DNA of 32,716 bases from Bradyrhizobium sp. (GCF_030693485.1 NZ_JAUYAN010000338.1:1-32716), one strand, 5' to 3'; counted from the first letter of the stretch, positions 16,120 to 25,438 are shown. A program made the numbers and translations. Notes: generated by a model from the sequence alone, not told the origin.

Positions 16120-16959
16120 TTGCAAACGAGAAAATTCGGCAGCAGCGGCCCCGACGTGTTCGTGATCGGGCAGGGCACCTGGTATATCGACCGCGGCGAT
16201 CGGAAGAGCGCGGTCGCGGCGCTGCGTCGCGGCCTCGATCTTGGCATGAGCCATATCGATACCGCCGAGATGTATGGCGATGCCGAGCCGGTGGTCGCGG
16301 AGGCGATCGCCGGGCGGCGCGACGAGGTTTTCCTGGTCTCGAAGGTGCTGCCGAGCAATGCGTCGCGGCGCGGCACCGTCATCGCCTGCGAGCGTTCGCT
16401 GGCGCGGCTGAAGACCGACCGGCTCGATTGCTACTTGTTGCACTGGCGCGGATCCTATCCGCTCCAGGAAACCGTCGCGGCGTTCGGCGAACTGGTCGCC
16501 GCCGGCAAAATCCGCAGCTGGGGTGTCAGCAATTTCGACACCGACGATCTCAACGAACTGCTGGCGGTCGCAGGCAAGGACAAGATCGCCTGCAACCAGG
16601 TGCTCTATCACCTGCAGGAACGCGCCATCGAGCACGCGGTGATTCCGTGGTGCGAGCAGCACGGCGTCGCCGTGGTGGCCTATTCGCCGTTCGGTCACAA
16701 TGACTTTCCGTCCGCGCGCAGCCCGGCGGGCGAATTGCTGAAAGCCATCGCCGACGCGCATGGCGCCTCGGTGCGCCAGGTCGCGCTGGCCTTTCTGACG
16801 CGTCGGCCATCGGTGCTGGCGATTCCAAAAGCCGGAACAGAGGAACATGCCGCCGACAACGCCGCCGCCGGCAAGCTTGTGCTCAGCGCCGGCGACATCG
16901 CAGCGCTCGACACCGCGTTTCCGCGTGGTCCGAAACCGCGCGGCCTGCCGATGTTGTAG
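16120..16959 (+). CDS. Aldo/keto reductase
   Basis: A 279-residue TIM-barrel NAD(P)H-dependent aldo/keto reductase. The catalytic tetrad is visible: Asp47 and Tyr52 (HIDTAEMYG), Lys75 (FLVSKVL), His108 (DCYLLHWRG). The C-terminal coenzyme region includes VLAIPKAGTEEHAADNAAA. The frame starts with a TTG (GGGG about 6 nt upstream); the nearby ATG at 16109 is in another frame. Reaction: reduction of an aldehyde or ketone; the substrate is not predictable. It is followed by two palindromic repeats. Confidence 0.88.
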   Translation: MQTRKFGSSGPDVFVIGQGTWYIDRGDRKSAVAALRRGLDLGMSHIDTAEMYGDAEPVVAEAIAGRRDEVFLVSKVLPSNASRRGTVIACERSLARLKTDRLDCYLLHWRGSYPLQETVAAFGELVAAGKIRSWGVSNFDTDDLNELLAVAGKDKIACNQVLYHLQERAIEHAVIPWCEQHGVAVVAYSPFGHNDFPSARSPAGELLKAIADAHGASVRQVALAFLTRRPSVLAIPKAGTEEHAADNAAAGKLVLSAGDIAALDTAFPRGPKPRGLPML

Positions 16960-16970
16960 CTCGGTTCCCT

Positions 16971-17007
16971 CATGGTGAGGAGGCGCGCTTGCGCCGTCTC
17001 CAACCAT
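16971..17007. repeat. REP-like palindrome (first of a pair)
   Basis: Imperfect dyad from CATGGTGAGGAGGCGCG to CGCCGTCTCCAACCAT. Of the type widely dispersed between genes in Bradyrhizobium-group genomes. It follows the stop of the aldo/keto reductase and may end its transcript. Confidence 0.55.
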
Positions 17008-17025
17008 CCGGCACCGGCGGGTAAT

Positions 17026-17067
17026 TCATCCTTCGAGACGCGCGCAAGAGCGCGCTCCTCAGGATGA
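17026..17067. repeat. REP-like palindrome (second of a pair)
   Basis: Arms TCATCC and GGATGA enclose CGCGCG/CGCGC blocks and a CTCAGGATGA end. It shares the GAGGAG/CTCCTC motif with the repeat 20 bp upstream, in the opposite orientation, so the two form a composite unit. Confidence 0.6.
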
Positions 17068-17207
17068 GGCGAAATAGTGGACGGTCGCTGCGGCACGCGC
17101 GCGCAATCGTGCATATCGGCGTCCCGGTATCGTGCCTTGCCGTTCCCCCCTAATTGTCGTTTTTAGGGGTTCGCCCGAATCGAGAATTATTGCCTCCGAG
17201 ATTGCCC

Positions 17208-18197
17208 GTGACACCGCCCCCCGCCGCAGCCGCAAGGCTGGACAGCGTTCCCTTGCCATTGCCCGAGAAGAAACCCGCCGCGCGCAAGGCGCCGGCGCGC
17301 GCCGATCATCCGTTCAAGGGTATCGCGCTGATCCTCGCCTCGACCGTGTTCCTCGGGGCCTCGGACGTGACGGCGAAATATCTGTCGGCGACGCTGCCAT
17401 CGATCGAGATCGCCTGGATCCGGTTTTTGACGTTTGCGCTGATCATGTCGCCGGCAATGTTCCCCGGCTCGCCGCTGTTCGCCTTGCGCACCGAGCGCCT
17501 CGGCCTGCAATTGATGCGCGGCGCGGCACTGGTCGGCTCGTCGCTGTTCTTCATCTCCGGCCTGCGCTATCTGCCGATCGCCGAGGCTTCCGCTACCGGC
17601 TTCGTGGCGCCGCTGTTCGTTACCGCGCTGTCGATCGTGTTTCTTTCCGAGAAGGTCGGCCTGCGGCGCTGGCTGGCGACCGCGGTTGGGCTGATGGGCG
17701 TGCTGATCATCCTGCGGCCGGGCACCTCGGCGTTTCATGCCGCGGCGTTCTTTCCGCTGGTGTCGGCGGCGGCGTGGGCCTGCACCCTGATCCTGACGCG
17801 CATGATGAGCGGACGCGAACACGTCCTTACCACCATGACCTGGTCGTCGATCGCGGGGCTGTGCATTCTCTCGGTGCTGGTGCCGTTCGTCTGGGTCACG
17901 CCGACCTGGCACGATATCGCCTTTGGCGTTTTCATCGGCGTGGCGTCGACGGCGGGACAGTGGATCGTGGTGCTGGCGTTCCGCTATGCCGATGCCTCGG
18001 TGCTGGCGCCGTTTTCCTACACCCAGCTGCTGTGGGTCAGCCTGCTCGGCTATATGGTGTTCGGCGAAGTGCCCGACGTCTGGACCGTCACGGGCGCCGT
18101 CTTCATCGTCGGCAGCGGCCTTTACACCGCGGACCGCGAGCGGGTCAGGCGCTCGCAGCTGCTGGCGGTCGAGGGCGAGTCGTCGCCGAACGCGTGA
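17208..18197 (+). CDS. DMT-superfamily (EamA) transporter
   Basis: A 329-residue integral membrane protein with ten hydrophobic segments in two EamA repeats (about 45-165 and 180-310). The repeat ends show the family pattern (TGFVAPLFVTALSIVFLSEKV and APFSYTQLLWVSLLGYMVFGEVP). A cytoplasmic proline/lysine-rich tail precedes the first span. The start is uncertain: GTG at 17208 is preferred; TTG at 17190 or 17154 would lengthen the tail. It exports or imports a small metabolite of unknown identity. No operon partner is apparent. Confidence 0.8.
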   Translation: MTPPPAAAARLDSVPLPLPEKKPAARKAPARADHPFKGIALILASTVFLGASDVTAKYLSATLPSIEIAWIRFLTFALIMSPAMFPGSPLFALRTERLGLQLMRGAALVGSSLFFISGLRYLPIAEASATGFVAPLFVTALSIVFLSEKVGLRRWLATAVGLMGVLIILRPGTSAFHAAAFFPLVSAAAWACTLILTRMMSGREHVLTTMTWSSIAGLCILSVLVPFVWVTPTWHDIAFGVFIGVASTAGQWIVVLAFRYADASVLAPFSYTQLLWVSLLGYMVFGEVPDVWTVTGAVFIVGSGLYTADRERVRRSQLLAVEGESSPNA

Positions 18198-18456
18198 TCC
18201 CCAAGGCCAGGGCCATTCCCAAGGCCGGCCTTCCCAAAAGGCCATACCGTGCTCGGAGTGAGAATCGTCGCGTTACAAGCGTTGCGTGCCCGCAACAGTG
18301 GGGCTGAAAACAACCATTTTTCGAGCTGAATCATGGGATTCTGACGGGGGCCGTAAAAGTACGGGGAACCCTGTGCTAGCCTAGCCCGGGCAGCGCCGAA
18401 GAGCGCTGGATGACAGGGCTTTGGGGTTGGCGTTGCGTTTTCAATTGCCATTGCGG

Positions 18457-21400
18457 ATGCGAGGCCGGCTGCGCCGAGGTGCGGCAGCCGTTTCGTATGG
18501 CTCGGTTGTGGTCGCCGCGAGCTTGGTGTCGATCCCCGCCGCGCGGGCGCAAGCGTTCACCTGGGGCGATGCCGGCAGCACCACCATTTCGACGGACTAT
18601 AATCTCGGGACCAACTGGGGAACTCCGCCCGCGGGAGCGCCGCCGGTTGCCGCGGGCCAGTCAGCGATTTTCGACACGGCAGGATCGGCGGCCGTCACGG
18701 TGACGGCCGGTCCGATTGCACCTGGCGCCTGGACCTTCAACGCGAACTCGCAAAATTATGTCATCGATGGCGCGGCTGTAAATTTCAGCACCGCGGGAGC
18801 CGCCGGCGGCATCATCAACACCGCCAATGCCGGTCAGGCGATCTCGATCTCGAACAATATCAGGGAAACGATCGCCGGCGTTCGGGTGCAGCAGCTCGAT
18901 AGCAGCATCCTGACGCTGTCGGGCGTCAACACCTATTCGGGCGGTACCATCATCAGCGCCGGCACGCTGCAGGTGACCAACAGCAGCTCGGTCGGCTCGG
19001 GAGCCGTGACCCTCAACGGCGGCACATTTCTGGCCGACGGACTCGGCAATCTGGCGTTCAGCAACAATTTCACGCTCAACGCACCTGCCTTCGGAAGCGC
19101 GATCGACACCAACGGCATATCGCTCACTTTCTCCGGCGTGGTCAGTGGCACGGGCGCGCTGACGGTGCTGGATACTTTCGGCGGCGGCACCCTGATCCTC
19201 ACCAACACCAACACCTATGCCGGCGGCACCACCATCTGCAATTGCTCGACGCTGCAGCTCGGCACGCTCGCCACCCAGGGCAGCATCGTCGGCGCCGTTA
19301 CCAACGAAGGCACCTTCGACATCGTCAATGCCAATACCGCCGGTATCACCTCGATTATCAACGGCAGCTCTATAGGTTTCGCCACGACGACTTTCTTCAA
19401 CGCCAATTCGGCCAGCAGTATTGCCATCACCAACGACGCCAACGGCGCAACCGTCTTCGGTGTCGCCGCCGGGACCGACACCGCGACGGCCGGCAACGCT
19501 GTCATCACCAATAGCAATGGCGGTTCGACGGCGTTTCTGGCGATGACCACGGCCGGCCACGCCACCATCACCAACCAGTCTGGCAGCGGGACCTTCTTTG
19601 GCGATTCAAGCACCGCGGGCAACGCCAGCATCACCAACCGGCTGGGCGGTCAGACCGTATTCGGAACGGCATTTGGTACCGATACTCCGAGCGCCGGTAC
19701 GGCGACCATTTCCAACGAGTTGGGCGGCATTACCGAATTCAACGCGTTCGCGACCGCATCTTCCGCCCGCATCACCAACAATGGCGGCGCCACGTTCTTC
19801 TGGGACAACGCCGACGGCGGCACCGCGCAGTTCGTCACGGTCGGTACCGGTTTTGTCGATTTCGCCGGCAGCCTCGGCCCCAATGGCGACGGCCGTATCA
19901 ACGCCGGCTCGATCGCGGGGTCGGGAATCTACTACATCGGCGCTGGAAACACCCTGGTGGTCGGCGGCAATAATCTGTCGACCGAGGTCAGCGGCGTGAT
20001 TGCCGATGATTGCGGCTGCTCGCCGGGACCGGGCTCGCTGGAAAAGGTCGGCACCGGCACCCTCACGCTGTCGGGCAGCAATACCTACACCGGCACGACT
20101 TTCGTGAGCGGAGGCACCTTGCTGGTGACCGGTTCGATCGCGCCGTCCTTCGGTGTCGTCGTCGATAACGGCGCGACGCTGGGCGGCACCGGCACGGTTC
20201 CGCTGACATCCCTTCTCAACGGAGCGGTGCTCGCGCCCGGTCTGCCGACCGCGCTCGGGACGCTGACCGTGAACGACGTGCTGTCGTTCTGCAATTGTAC
20301 GTTCTACGACGTCAAGGTGACCTCCGGAGGCAACGACTTCACGGTGGTCGTGCCGAATTTTCTCCCGGGATTCGCCGGTCTCGACGGCACGGTGCGGGTG
20401 AGGTCTCTCGACAACACATACCGCTTCAACTCGCCCTATACGATCCTGACCGCGCAGGGCGGCTTCGATCTCGGCGGCGGCCCCACGCAGTTCAGCTCGC
20501 TGGTGGTGCCCACCGGCATCAACGGAACGCTCAGCTACACTGCGACCGATGTGAACCTGACGCTGATATCCGCGCTCGGACAGGTGACGGGATTGAACGT
20601 CAACCAGCGCAATGTGGGCAACGCGCTCGACACCGCCTTCAACACGCTTGGCAATTCCGGCAGCCTCGGCGCCATCTTCAACGGTAACATTCCGTTCAAT
20701 CTCAGCCAGGTTTCCGGCGAGACCGCGACCGGAACCCAGCAGGCCACCTTCGATGCGATGAACCTGTTTCTGGGCCTGCTGACCGATCCGTTCATCGGCG
20801 GACGCGGTGGATTGAGCGGCAGCGCGGGCGCGACCCCGTTCGCCGCTGAAGGCGCGACCGCCTACGCCGCGAAGAAGTCAAACGCCGCGCGCGATGCCTT
20901 CGCCAAATTTTCGACCAAGGCCGATGTGGCGCGCAACGACGTGCTCGATCCGCGCTGGAGCGTGTGGGGCGCGGCCTATGGCGGCGGCAGCTCCACCGAC
21001 GGCAATGCGGCGCTGGGATCGAACAACGCCACGGCGCGCGCGTTCGGTTTCGCCGCCGGCGCGGACTACCGGATTTCGCCGGCGACGCTGGCCGGCTTTG
21101 CGCTGGCCGGCGGCGGCACCGGTTTCGCCGTCAACGGCTTCGGTTCGGGACGTTCGGACATGTTCCAGGCCGGCGCGTTCGTGCGCCACACCATGGGCAA
21201 AGCGTATGTGACGGGGGCGCTGGCCTATGGCTGGCAGGACGTGACGACGGACCGCACCGTCACCGTTGCCGGCATCGACCGGCTGCGCGCCCAGTTCACG
21301 GCCAACGCATGGTCCGGCCGCGTCGAGGGTGGCTACCGTTTCGTCACCCCGTGGATGGGCGTCACGCCCTATGCCGCCGGACAGTTCACGACGTACAGCC

Positions 21401-21789
21401 TGCCGGCCTATGCCGAGCAGGTGGTGTCGGGCAGCAATGCTTTTGCGCTGAACTATGCCGCCAAAGATGTCACGGCGTCGCGCTCCGAACTCGGCATCCG
21501 CACTGACAGATCGTTCGCGATGCCGAACGGCATTTTCACGCTGCGCGGCCGCGCCGCCTGGGCGCATAATTTCAACACCGACCGCAGCATCACCCCGGTG
21601 TTCCAGACGCTGCCGGGCGCTGCTTTCGTCGTCAACGGCGCGGCGCAGGCCCGCGATGCCGCGCTGACGACGGCGTCCGCGGAGATGAAGTGGCTGAACG
21701 GCTGGTCCGCCGCCGCCACCTTCGAGGGCGAGTTCTCCCACGTCACGCGGTCCTATGCCGGCAAGGGCGTTGCGCGCTATACGTGGTGA
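18457..21789 (+). CDS. Autotransporter with beta-helix passenger and C-terminal beta-barrel
   Basis: A type Va secreted protein, about 1,110 residues. The N-terminus has a signal peptide (MRGRLRRG, hydrophobic core, cleavage near AARA-QAF). The passenger contains passenger-associated repeats (LSGVNTYSGGTIISAGTLQV, LSGSNTYTGTTFVSGGTLLV) and other glycine/asparagine-rich beta-helix rungs, then a linker. The barrel domain begins near DPRWSVWGAAYGGG (nt ~20950) and ends with the aromatic signature ARYTW at the C-terminus, as expected for BAM insertion. A TTG at 18421 in the same frame is an alternative start; neither has a clear Shine-Dalgarno. Three CxC motifs are unusual for a passenger. The cargo function is unknown; adhesion is common in such proteins. 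Confidence 0.85.
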   Translation: MRGRLRRGAAAVSYGSVVVAASLVSIPAARAQAFTWGDAGSTTISTDYNLGTNWGTPPAGAPPVAAGQSAIFDTAGSAAVTVTAGPIAPGAWTFNANSQNYVIDGAAVNFSTAGAAGGIINTANAGQAISISNNIRETIAGVRVQQLDSSILTLSGVNTYSGGTIISAGTLQVTNSSSVGSGAVTLNGGTFLADGLGNLAFSNNFTLNAPAFGSAIDTNGISLTFSGVVSGTGALTVLDTFGGGTLILTNTNTYAGGTTICNCSTLQLGTLATQGSIVGAVTNEGTFDIVNANTAGITSIINGSSIGFATTTFFNANSASSIAITNDANGATVFGVAAGTDTATAGNAVITNSNGGSTAFLAMTTAGHATITNQSGSGTFFGDSSTAGNASITNRLGGQTVFGTAFGTDTPSAGTATISNELGGITEFNAFATASSARITNNGGATFFWDNADGGTAQFVTVGTGFVDFAGSLGPNGDGRINAGSIAGSGIYYIGAGNTLVVGGNNLSTEVSGVIADDCGCSPGPGSLEKVGTGTLTLSGSNTYTGTTFVSGGTLLVTGSIAPSFGVVVDNGATLGGTGTVPLTSLLNGAVLAPGLPTALGTLTVNDVLSFCNCTFYDVKVTSGGNDFTVVVPNFLPGFAGLDGTVRVRSLDNTYRFNSPYTILTAQGGFDLGGGPTQFSSLVVPTGINGTLSYTATDVNLTLISALGQVTGLNVNQRNVGNALDTAFNTLGNSGSLGAIFNGNIPFNLSQVSGETATGTQQATFDAMNLFLGLLTDPFIGGRGGLSGSAGATPFAAEGATAYAAKKSNAARDAFAKFSTKADVARNDVLDPRWSVWGAAYGGGSSTDGNAALGSNNATARAFGFAAGADYRISPATLAGFALAGGGTGFAVNGFGSGRSDMFQAGAFVRHTMGKAYVTGALAYGWQDVTTDRTVTVAGIDRLRAQFTANAWSGRVEGGYRFVTPWMGVTPYAAGQFTTYSLPAYAEQVVSGSNAFALNYAAKDVTASRSELGIRTDRSFAMPNGIFTLRGRAAWAHNFNTDRSITPVFQTLPGAAFVVNGAAQARDAALTTASAEMKWLNGWSAAATFEGEFSHVTRSYAGKGVARYTW
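19417..19836 (+). repeat. Tandem degenerate beta-helix repeats in the autotransporter passenger
   Basis: About five to six successive units of roughly 20-27 residues with the pattern A-x-ITN-x(2)-GG-x-T-x-F followed by a threonine/alanine-rich turn (ITNDANGATVF, ITNSNGGSTAF, ITNQSGSGTFF, ITNRLGGQTVF, ISNELGGITEF, ITNNGGATFF). They read as individual rungs of a right-handed beta-helix. Confidence 0.75.
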
Positions 21790-21837
21790 GGGCCAGGGGC
21801 CAACCCCGGCAATAACAAGAACGCGAAGGAAACGTCG

Positions 21838-22920
21838 ATGCGCGCAGCCATCTTCAGGAACGGCGAGATCGTGGTCGATACCTTGCCCGAGCCGAAGCCG
21901 GCGGCGGGGCAGGTGCTGGTCCGGACACTGGCCTGCGGCATCTGCGGTTCCGACCTGCACGCCCGCAAGCACGCGCATCGCATGGTCGAACTTTCCAGGC
22001 ATTTCCCCGGCCGCAGGCCGATGGACCTTTCCCGCGACATCGTGTTCGGCCATGAATTCTGCTGCGAGATCCTCGATTACGGGCCGGGCACCGCGCGCAA
22101 GCTGAAAGCCGGCACCCGGGTCTGCTCGCTGCCGGCGCTGCTGACGGCGGAAGGCCCGCAAGGCATCGGCTATTCCAACGACAATCCCGGCGGCTATGCC
22201 GAGCGCATGCTGCTCAGCGAGGCGCTGCTGCTGGAGGTGCCAAACGGGCTGGCGGCCGAGCACGCGGCCCTGACCGAACCGCTCGCGGTCGGCGTGCACG
22301 CCGTGGCGAAGGCCAATATCCGCGGCGACGAGGTGCCGCTGGTGATCGGCTGCGGCCCGGTCGGGCTGGCGGTGATTGCGGCATTGAAGCTGAAAGGATT
22401 GCACCCGATCGTCGCCGCCGATTATTCGCCGGCGCGGCGCGCGCTGGCCGAGAAGATGGGCGCCGATATCGTCGTCGATCCCGCGCGGTCGCAGCCTTAT
22501 GCGACCTGGGCTGCGCACGCCGCGATGTCGCCGGAGCAGAAGGCGGCGCGGCCGCCATTGCAGGCCTTGCTGCCTGCGCTCAAGCCCGCGCTGATCTTCG
22601 AATGTGTCGGTATCCCCGGCCTGATCCAGCAGGTATTCGAGGGCGCGCCACGCGACGCCCGCATCGTCGTGGTCGGCGTCTGCATGGAAACCGACCGCTC
22701 CGAACCGATGCTCGGCATCATGAAGGAGCTCAACGTTCAATATGTGCTGGGCTATACGCCGGACGAATTCGCCCATTCGCTGCGCCTGATCGCCGAAGGC
22801 GAGGTCGATGCCGGTTCGCTGGTCACCGCGACCATCGCGATCGACGGGGTTGCACAGGCGTTCGCCGATCTCGCCAATCCGGAGCGGCACACCAAGATCA
22901 TTGTCGAGCCATGGCGGTAG
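21838..22920 (+). CDS. Zinc-type alcohol dehydrogenase (MDR family)
   Basis: A 360-residue medium-chain dehydrogenase. Catalytic zinc ligands are Cys36 (GICGSDLH) and His72-Glu73 (FGHEF); the nucleotide-binding motif is GCGPVGLAVIAALK (about 170). The four-cysteine structural zinc lobe seen in many MDR enzymes is replaced by a KHAHRMVELSRHFPGRRPMD insertion. Substrate is not known. The stop overlaps the possible start of the next gene by 10 nt, so they are probably co-transcribed. Confidence 0.88.
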   Translation: MRAAIFRNGEIVVDTLPEPKPAAGQVLVRTLACGICGSDLHARKHAHRMVELSRHFPGRRPMDLSRDIVFGHEFCCEILDYGPGTARKLKAGTRVCSLPALLTAEGPQGIGYSNDNPGGYAERMLLSEALLLEVPNGLAAEHAALTEPLAVGVHAVAKANIRGDEVPLVIGCGPVGLAVIAALKLKGLHPIVAADYSPARRALAEKMGADIVVDPARSQPYATWAAHAAMSPEQKAARPPLQALLPALKPALIFECVGIPGLIQQVFEGAPRDARIVVVGVCMETDRSEPMLGIMKELNVQYVLGYTPDEFAHSLRLIAEGEVDAGSLVTATIAIDGVAQAFADLANPERHTKIIVEPWR

Positions 22921-23621
22921 GCATGGCCCGTGATGATTCCGATCGTCCGCCGGTGCTCGCGCATCAGCGCTTTGTTGATGATCGGGAATCCTTCGCGGGG
23001 CTCGATCTGCAGCAGCGTTTTCGGCGCATTCACGACACCAATCTGTGGGGTGCGCCGGAATCTACATCGGGACTCGGATCGGAACTGGACGCCACCGCGG
23101 TGCTGCGCGCCGAACTGCCGCGGCTTCTCCAAAAGCTCGGCGTGACTTCGCTGCTCGACGCGCCCTGCGGCGATGCGGGCTGGATCAGCACAGCCGATCT
23201 CGAGGTCCGCTATGTCGGCATCGATATCGTGCCTTCACTGATTGACAGCCTGCGGGCTCGCGCCGCCGCTGGTGATATCAAGGGTGAGCATCATCTCGCT
23301 GATATCACCGCGGACGTGCTGCCACGGTGCGATGCTATTTTGTGTCGCGATTGCCTCGTGCACCTGTCGTTCGCCAATATCGAGCGTGCGGTCGCGAATT
23401 TTCATGCGTCCGGCGCGACCTGGCTGATCGCGACCACCTTTCCGGAGTGGCAGAGCAATGCCGATTGCGAGGACGGCGACTGGCGCGCGCTGAATTTCGA
23501 ACGCGCGCCGTTCAGTTGGGGGCCGCCGCTTGAATTGCTCAACGAGAATTGCCTGGAGGCGGGCGGCGGCTGGCGCGACAAGAGCCTGGGCGTGTGGCGG
23601 CTGGCTGCACTCCCCCAATGA
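22911..23621 (+). CDS. Class I SAM-dependent methyltransferase
   Basis: A 236-residue protein with the SAM-binding motif I LLDAPCGDAGWIS (81-93), the acidic loop YVGIDIVPSLID (101-112) and the motif-IV-like CRDCLVHLS. The acceptor is unknown. The start may be the ATG at 22911 (10-nt overlap with the dehydrogenase) or at 22923; neither has a strong ribosome-binding site. It follows directly on the dehydrogenase gene and is followed by 83 bp before the FAH-family gene. Confidence 0.75.
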   Translation: MAVGMARDDSDRPPVLAHQRFVDDRESFAGLDLQQRFRRIHDTNLWGAPESTSGLGSELDATAVLRAELPRLLQKLGVTSLLDAPCGDAGWISTADLEVRYVGIDIVPSLIDSLRARAAAGDIKGEHHLADITADVLPRCDAILCRDCLVHLSFANIERAVANFHASGATWLIATTFPEWQSNADCEDGDWRALNFERAPFSWGPPLELLNENCLEAGGGWRDKSLGVWRLAALPQ

Positions 23622-23704
23622 GTCGGGACTCGCGTTTGCCGGTCTGGCCAATCATTGAGCCCTGACGGTAGAGTGTTGAATTAAGTCGTAACGGGAGATG
23701 GAAC

Positions 23705-24877
23705 ATGATCGCGCTGACCTCAAGGGACGTCCTGCCGGAAGACGGCACCAGCGGCACGCTGGTGGGGCGGGTCTGGATGCCTGGTGTGGCAGGCCCGGCC
23801 GTGGTGGCGGTTCGCCATGACGGCGTGTTCGATGTCAGCGCGCGGTTCTCCACCGTGAGCGCACTCTGCGAGCAAGCCAACCCGGCGGACGCGCTGCGTG
23901 GAGCTGCAGGGGAGCGGATCGGCGATCTCGAAAGCATCGTCGCCAATACGCCACCCGATCGCCGCGACAGCACAAAACCCTGGCTGCTGGCGCCGCTCGA
24001 CCTGCAGGTCCTGAAAGCGGCGGGCGTCACCTTCGCGATCTCGATGCTGGAGCGCGTGATCGAAGAGCGGGCGCGCGGCAACCCCGCCTCGGCGGAAGCT
24101 ATCCGCAAGGAAGTGGTGCGGCTGGTCGGCGACGATCTCACAAAGCTCAAGCCGGGATCGCCGGAAGCGATGAAGCTGAAGGCGGTGCTGATCGATCAAA
24201 ACGCCTGGAGCCAGTATCTCGAAGTCGGCATCGGCCCCGACGCGGAAGTGTTCACCAAGGCACCGACATTGTCCGCGGTCGGATCGGGCATGGATGCCGG
24301 CCTGCATCCGAAATCGACCTGGAACAATCCGGAGCCGGAGGTGGTGCTGGTGGTGTCGAGCCGCGGCGCCATTGTCGGCGCGATGCTCGGCAACGACGTC
24401 AATCTGCGCGACTTCGAGGGGCGCTCGGCGCTGCTGTTGTCGAAGGCCAAGGACAACAACGCCTCCTGCGCCGTCGGCCCGCTGCTGCGGCTGTTCGACA
24501 CCGGTTTTTCGCTCGACGACGTACGCAGGATGGATGTCGGACTGACGGTGAAGGGACAGGATGGGTTCGTCCTCAACGGTCATTCGTCGATCAGCAAGAT
24601 CAGCCGCGATCCCACCGACCTGGTCGCCCAGACCATCGGGCCGGTGCATCAATATCCCGATGGTTTCGCGCTGTTCCTCGGCACGATGTTCGCGCCGGTG
24701 AAAGACCGCGATGCGCCGGGCGAGGGGTTTACGCACAAGCGCGACGATATCGTCACGGTATCCGCGCCGCAGCTCGGCAAACTGGTCAATCGCATGCGCA
24801 CCAGCGATGAGTGCGAACCCTGGACCTTCGGCATCGGCGAACTGATGCGAAACCTGGCGAAGCGGAAGATTCTGTAG
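23705..24877 (+). CDS. Fumarylacetoacetate hydrolase-family enzyme (possible 2-keto-3-deoxy sugar-acid dehydratase)
   Basis: A 390-residue protein with a ~100-residue N-terminal domain and a C-terminal FAH fold. The metal-binding site is represented by the acidic residues of WNNPEPEVVLVV (Glu210, Glu212) and GAMLGNDVNLRDFEG (Asp231). The family includes fumarylacetoacetase, 2-keto-3-deoxy-arabonate/xylonate dehydratases and other C-C hydrolases. Its size and the AGVTFAISMLERVIEERARG segment suggest the sugar-acid branch; a sugar-acid cluster lies 3-8 kb downstream, but this is inference. GGGAG is 9-13 nt before the ATG. It is convergent with the Lrp regulator gene. Confidence 0.8.
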   Translation: MIALTSRDVLPEDGTSGTLVGRVWMPGVAGPAVVAVRHDGVFDVSARFSTVSALCEQANPADALRGAAGERIGDLESIVANTPPDRRDSTKPWLLAPLDLQVLKAAGVTFAISMLERVIEERARGNPASAEAIRKEVVRLVGDDLTKLKPGSPEAMKLKAVLIDQNAWSQYLEVGIGPDAEVFTKAPTLSAVGSGMDAGLHPKSTWNNPEPEVVLVVSSRGAIVGAMLGNDVNLRDFEGRSALLLSKAKDNNASCAVGPLLRLFDTGFSLDDVRRMDVGLTVKGQDGFVLNGHSSISKISRDPTDLVAQTIGPVHQYPDGFALFLGTMFAPVKDRDAPGEGFTHKRDDIVTVSAPQLGKLVNRMRTSDECEPWTFGIGELMRNLAKRKIL

Positions 24878-24898
24878 GACCCGGGCTTGGGGCTGACC

Positions 24899-25360
24899 TC
24901 ACACCGGCAGTGCGATCGAATACTTCACCTGGCTCAACGCGAAGCTCGACTCGATCGAGGCGATGCCGTCGAGCCGCGTGAGCTTGTTTTTCAGGAACGC
25001 TTCGTAGGACGACAGGTCGGCCGCGACCACGCGCAACAAATAGTCGCGGTTGCCGGTCATCAGATAGCACTCCAGCACCTCGTCCCATTTCGAGATCGCC
25101 TTGGCGAAGCGGTTGAGGTCTTCCTCTTTCTGCCGCGCCAGTTTGATGGAGATGAAGACGCTGACATGGAGCCCCAGGGATTTCTGGTCGACGGTGGCGA
25201 TGTAGCGGGTGATGACGCCGCGCTGTTCCAGCAGCTTGACCCGGCGGTGGCACGGCGACACCGATAGGCCGACCTTGTCGGCGAGTTCCTGCATGGTGGT
25301 GCGGCCGTCGGATTGCAGCTGGGCGAGGATCTTGCGGTCCATGGCATCAAGGGTGTGCAT
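24899..25360 (-). CDS. Lrp/AsnC-family transcriptional regulator
   Basis: A 153-residue regulator. The N-terminal winged helix (DRKILAQLQSDGRTTMQELADKVGLS, recognition helix SPCHRRVKLLE) is followed by the RAM ligand-binding domain (VSVFISIKL, ECYLMTGNRDYLLRVV, the latter being the typical amino-acid-binding loop). It is divergent from the pyruvate dehydrogenase E1-like gene. The shared upstream region has three ATTGGGAT-type boxes, one overlapping its own start, which suggests autoregulation and control of the neighbour. The ligand is probably an amino acid. The ATG at 25360 has no strong Shine-Dalgarno; a second in-frame ATG lies 6 codons downstream. Confidence 0.9.
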   Translation of the reverse strand: MHTLDAMDRKILAQLQSDGRTTMQELADKVGLSVSPCHRRVKLLEQRGVITRYIATVDQKSLGLHVSVFISIKLARQKEEDLNRFAKAISKWDEVLECYLMTGNRDYLLRVVAADLSSYEAFLKNKLTRLDGIASIESSFALSQVKYSIALPV

Positions 25361-25438
25361 TGGGATAAACTCTGAGTAGTGGGCCTCGGATTGGGATTTT
25401 ATCCCAATAATGCCGGGCATGTCGCGGGAATTTGGGAT
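25359..25438. promoter_or_regulatory. Lrp-type operator with phased ATTGGGAT boxes
   Basis: ATTGGGAT at 25359-25366, a perfect dyad ATTGGGAT-TTT-ATCCCAAT at 25390-25408, and TTTGGGAT at 25431-25438. The forward boxes begin 31 and 41 bp apart, close to three and four helical turns, as expected for multimeric Lrp wrapping DNA. The patch is AT-rich against a GC-rich background. Confidence 0.65.

Noticed and set aside
17132..18307. Alternative 391-codon plus-strand frame overlapping the DMT transporter
   Set aside because: The overlapping frame has an arginine-rich, non-membrane product, while the frame kept shows ten hydrophobic segments and EamA motifs.
20878..22890. Minus-strand open frame of 670 codons across the autotransporter end and the dehydrogenase
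   Set aside because: It spans two real genes on the other strand and shows no domain pattern.
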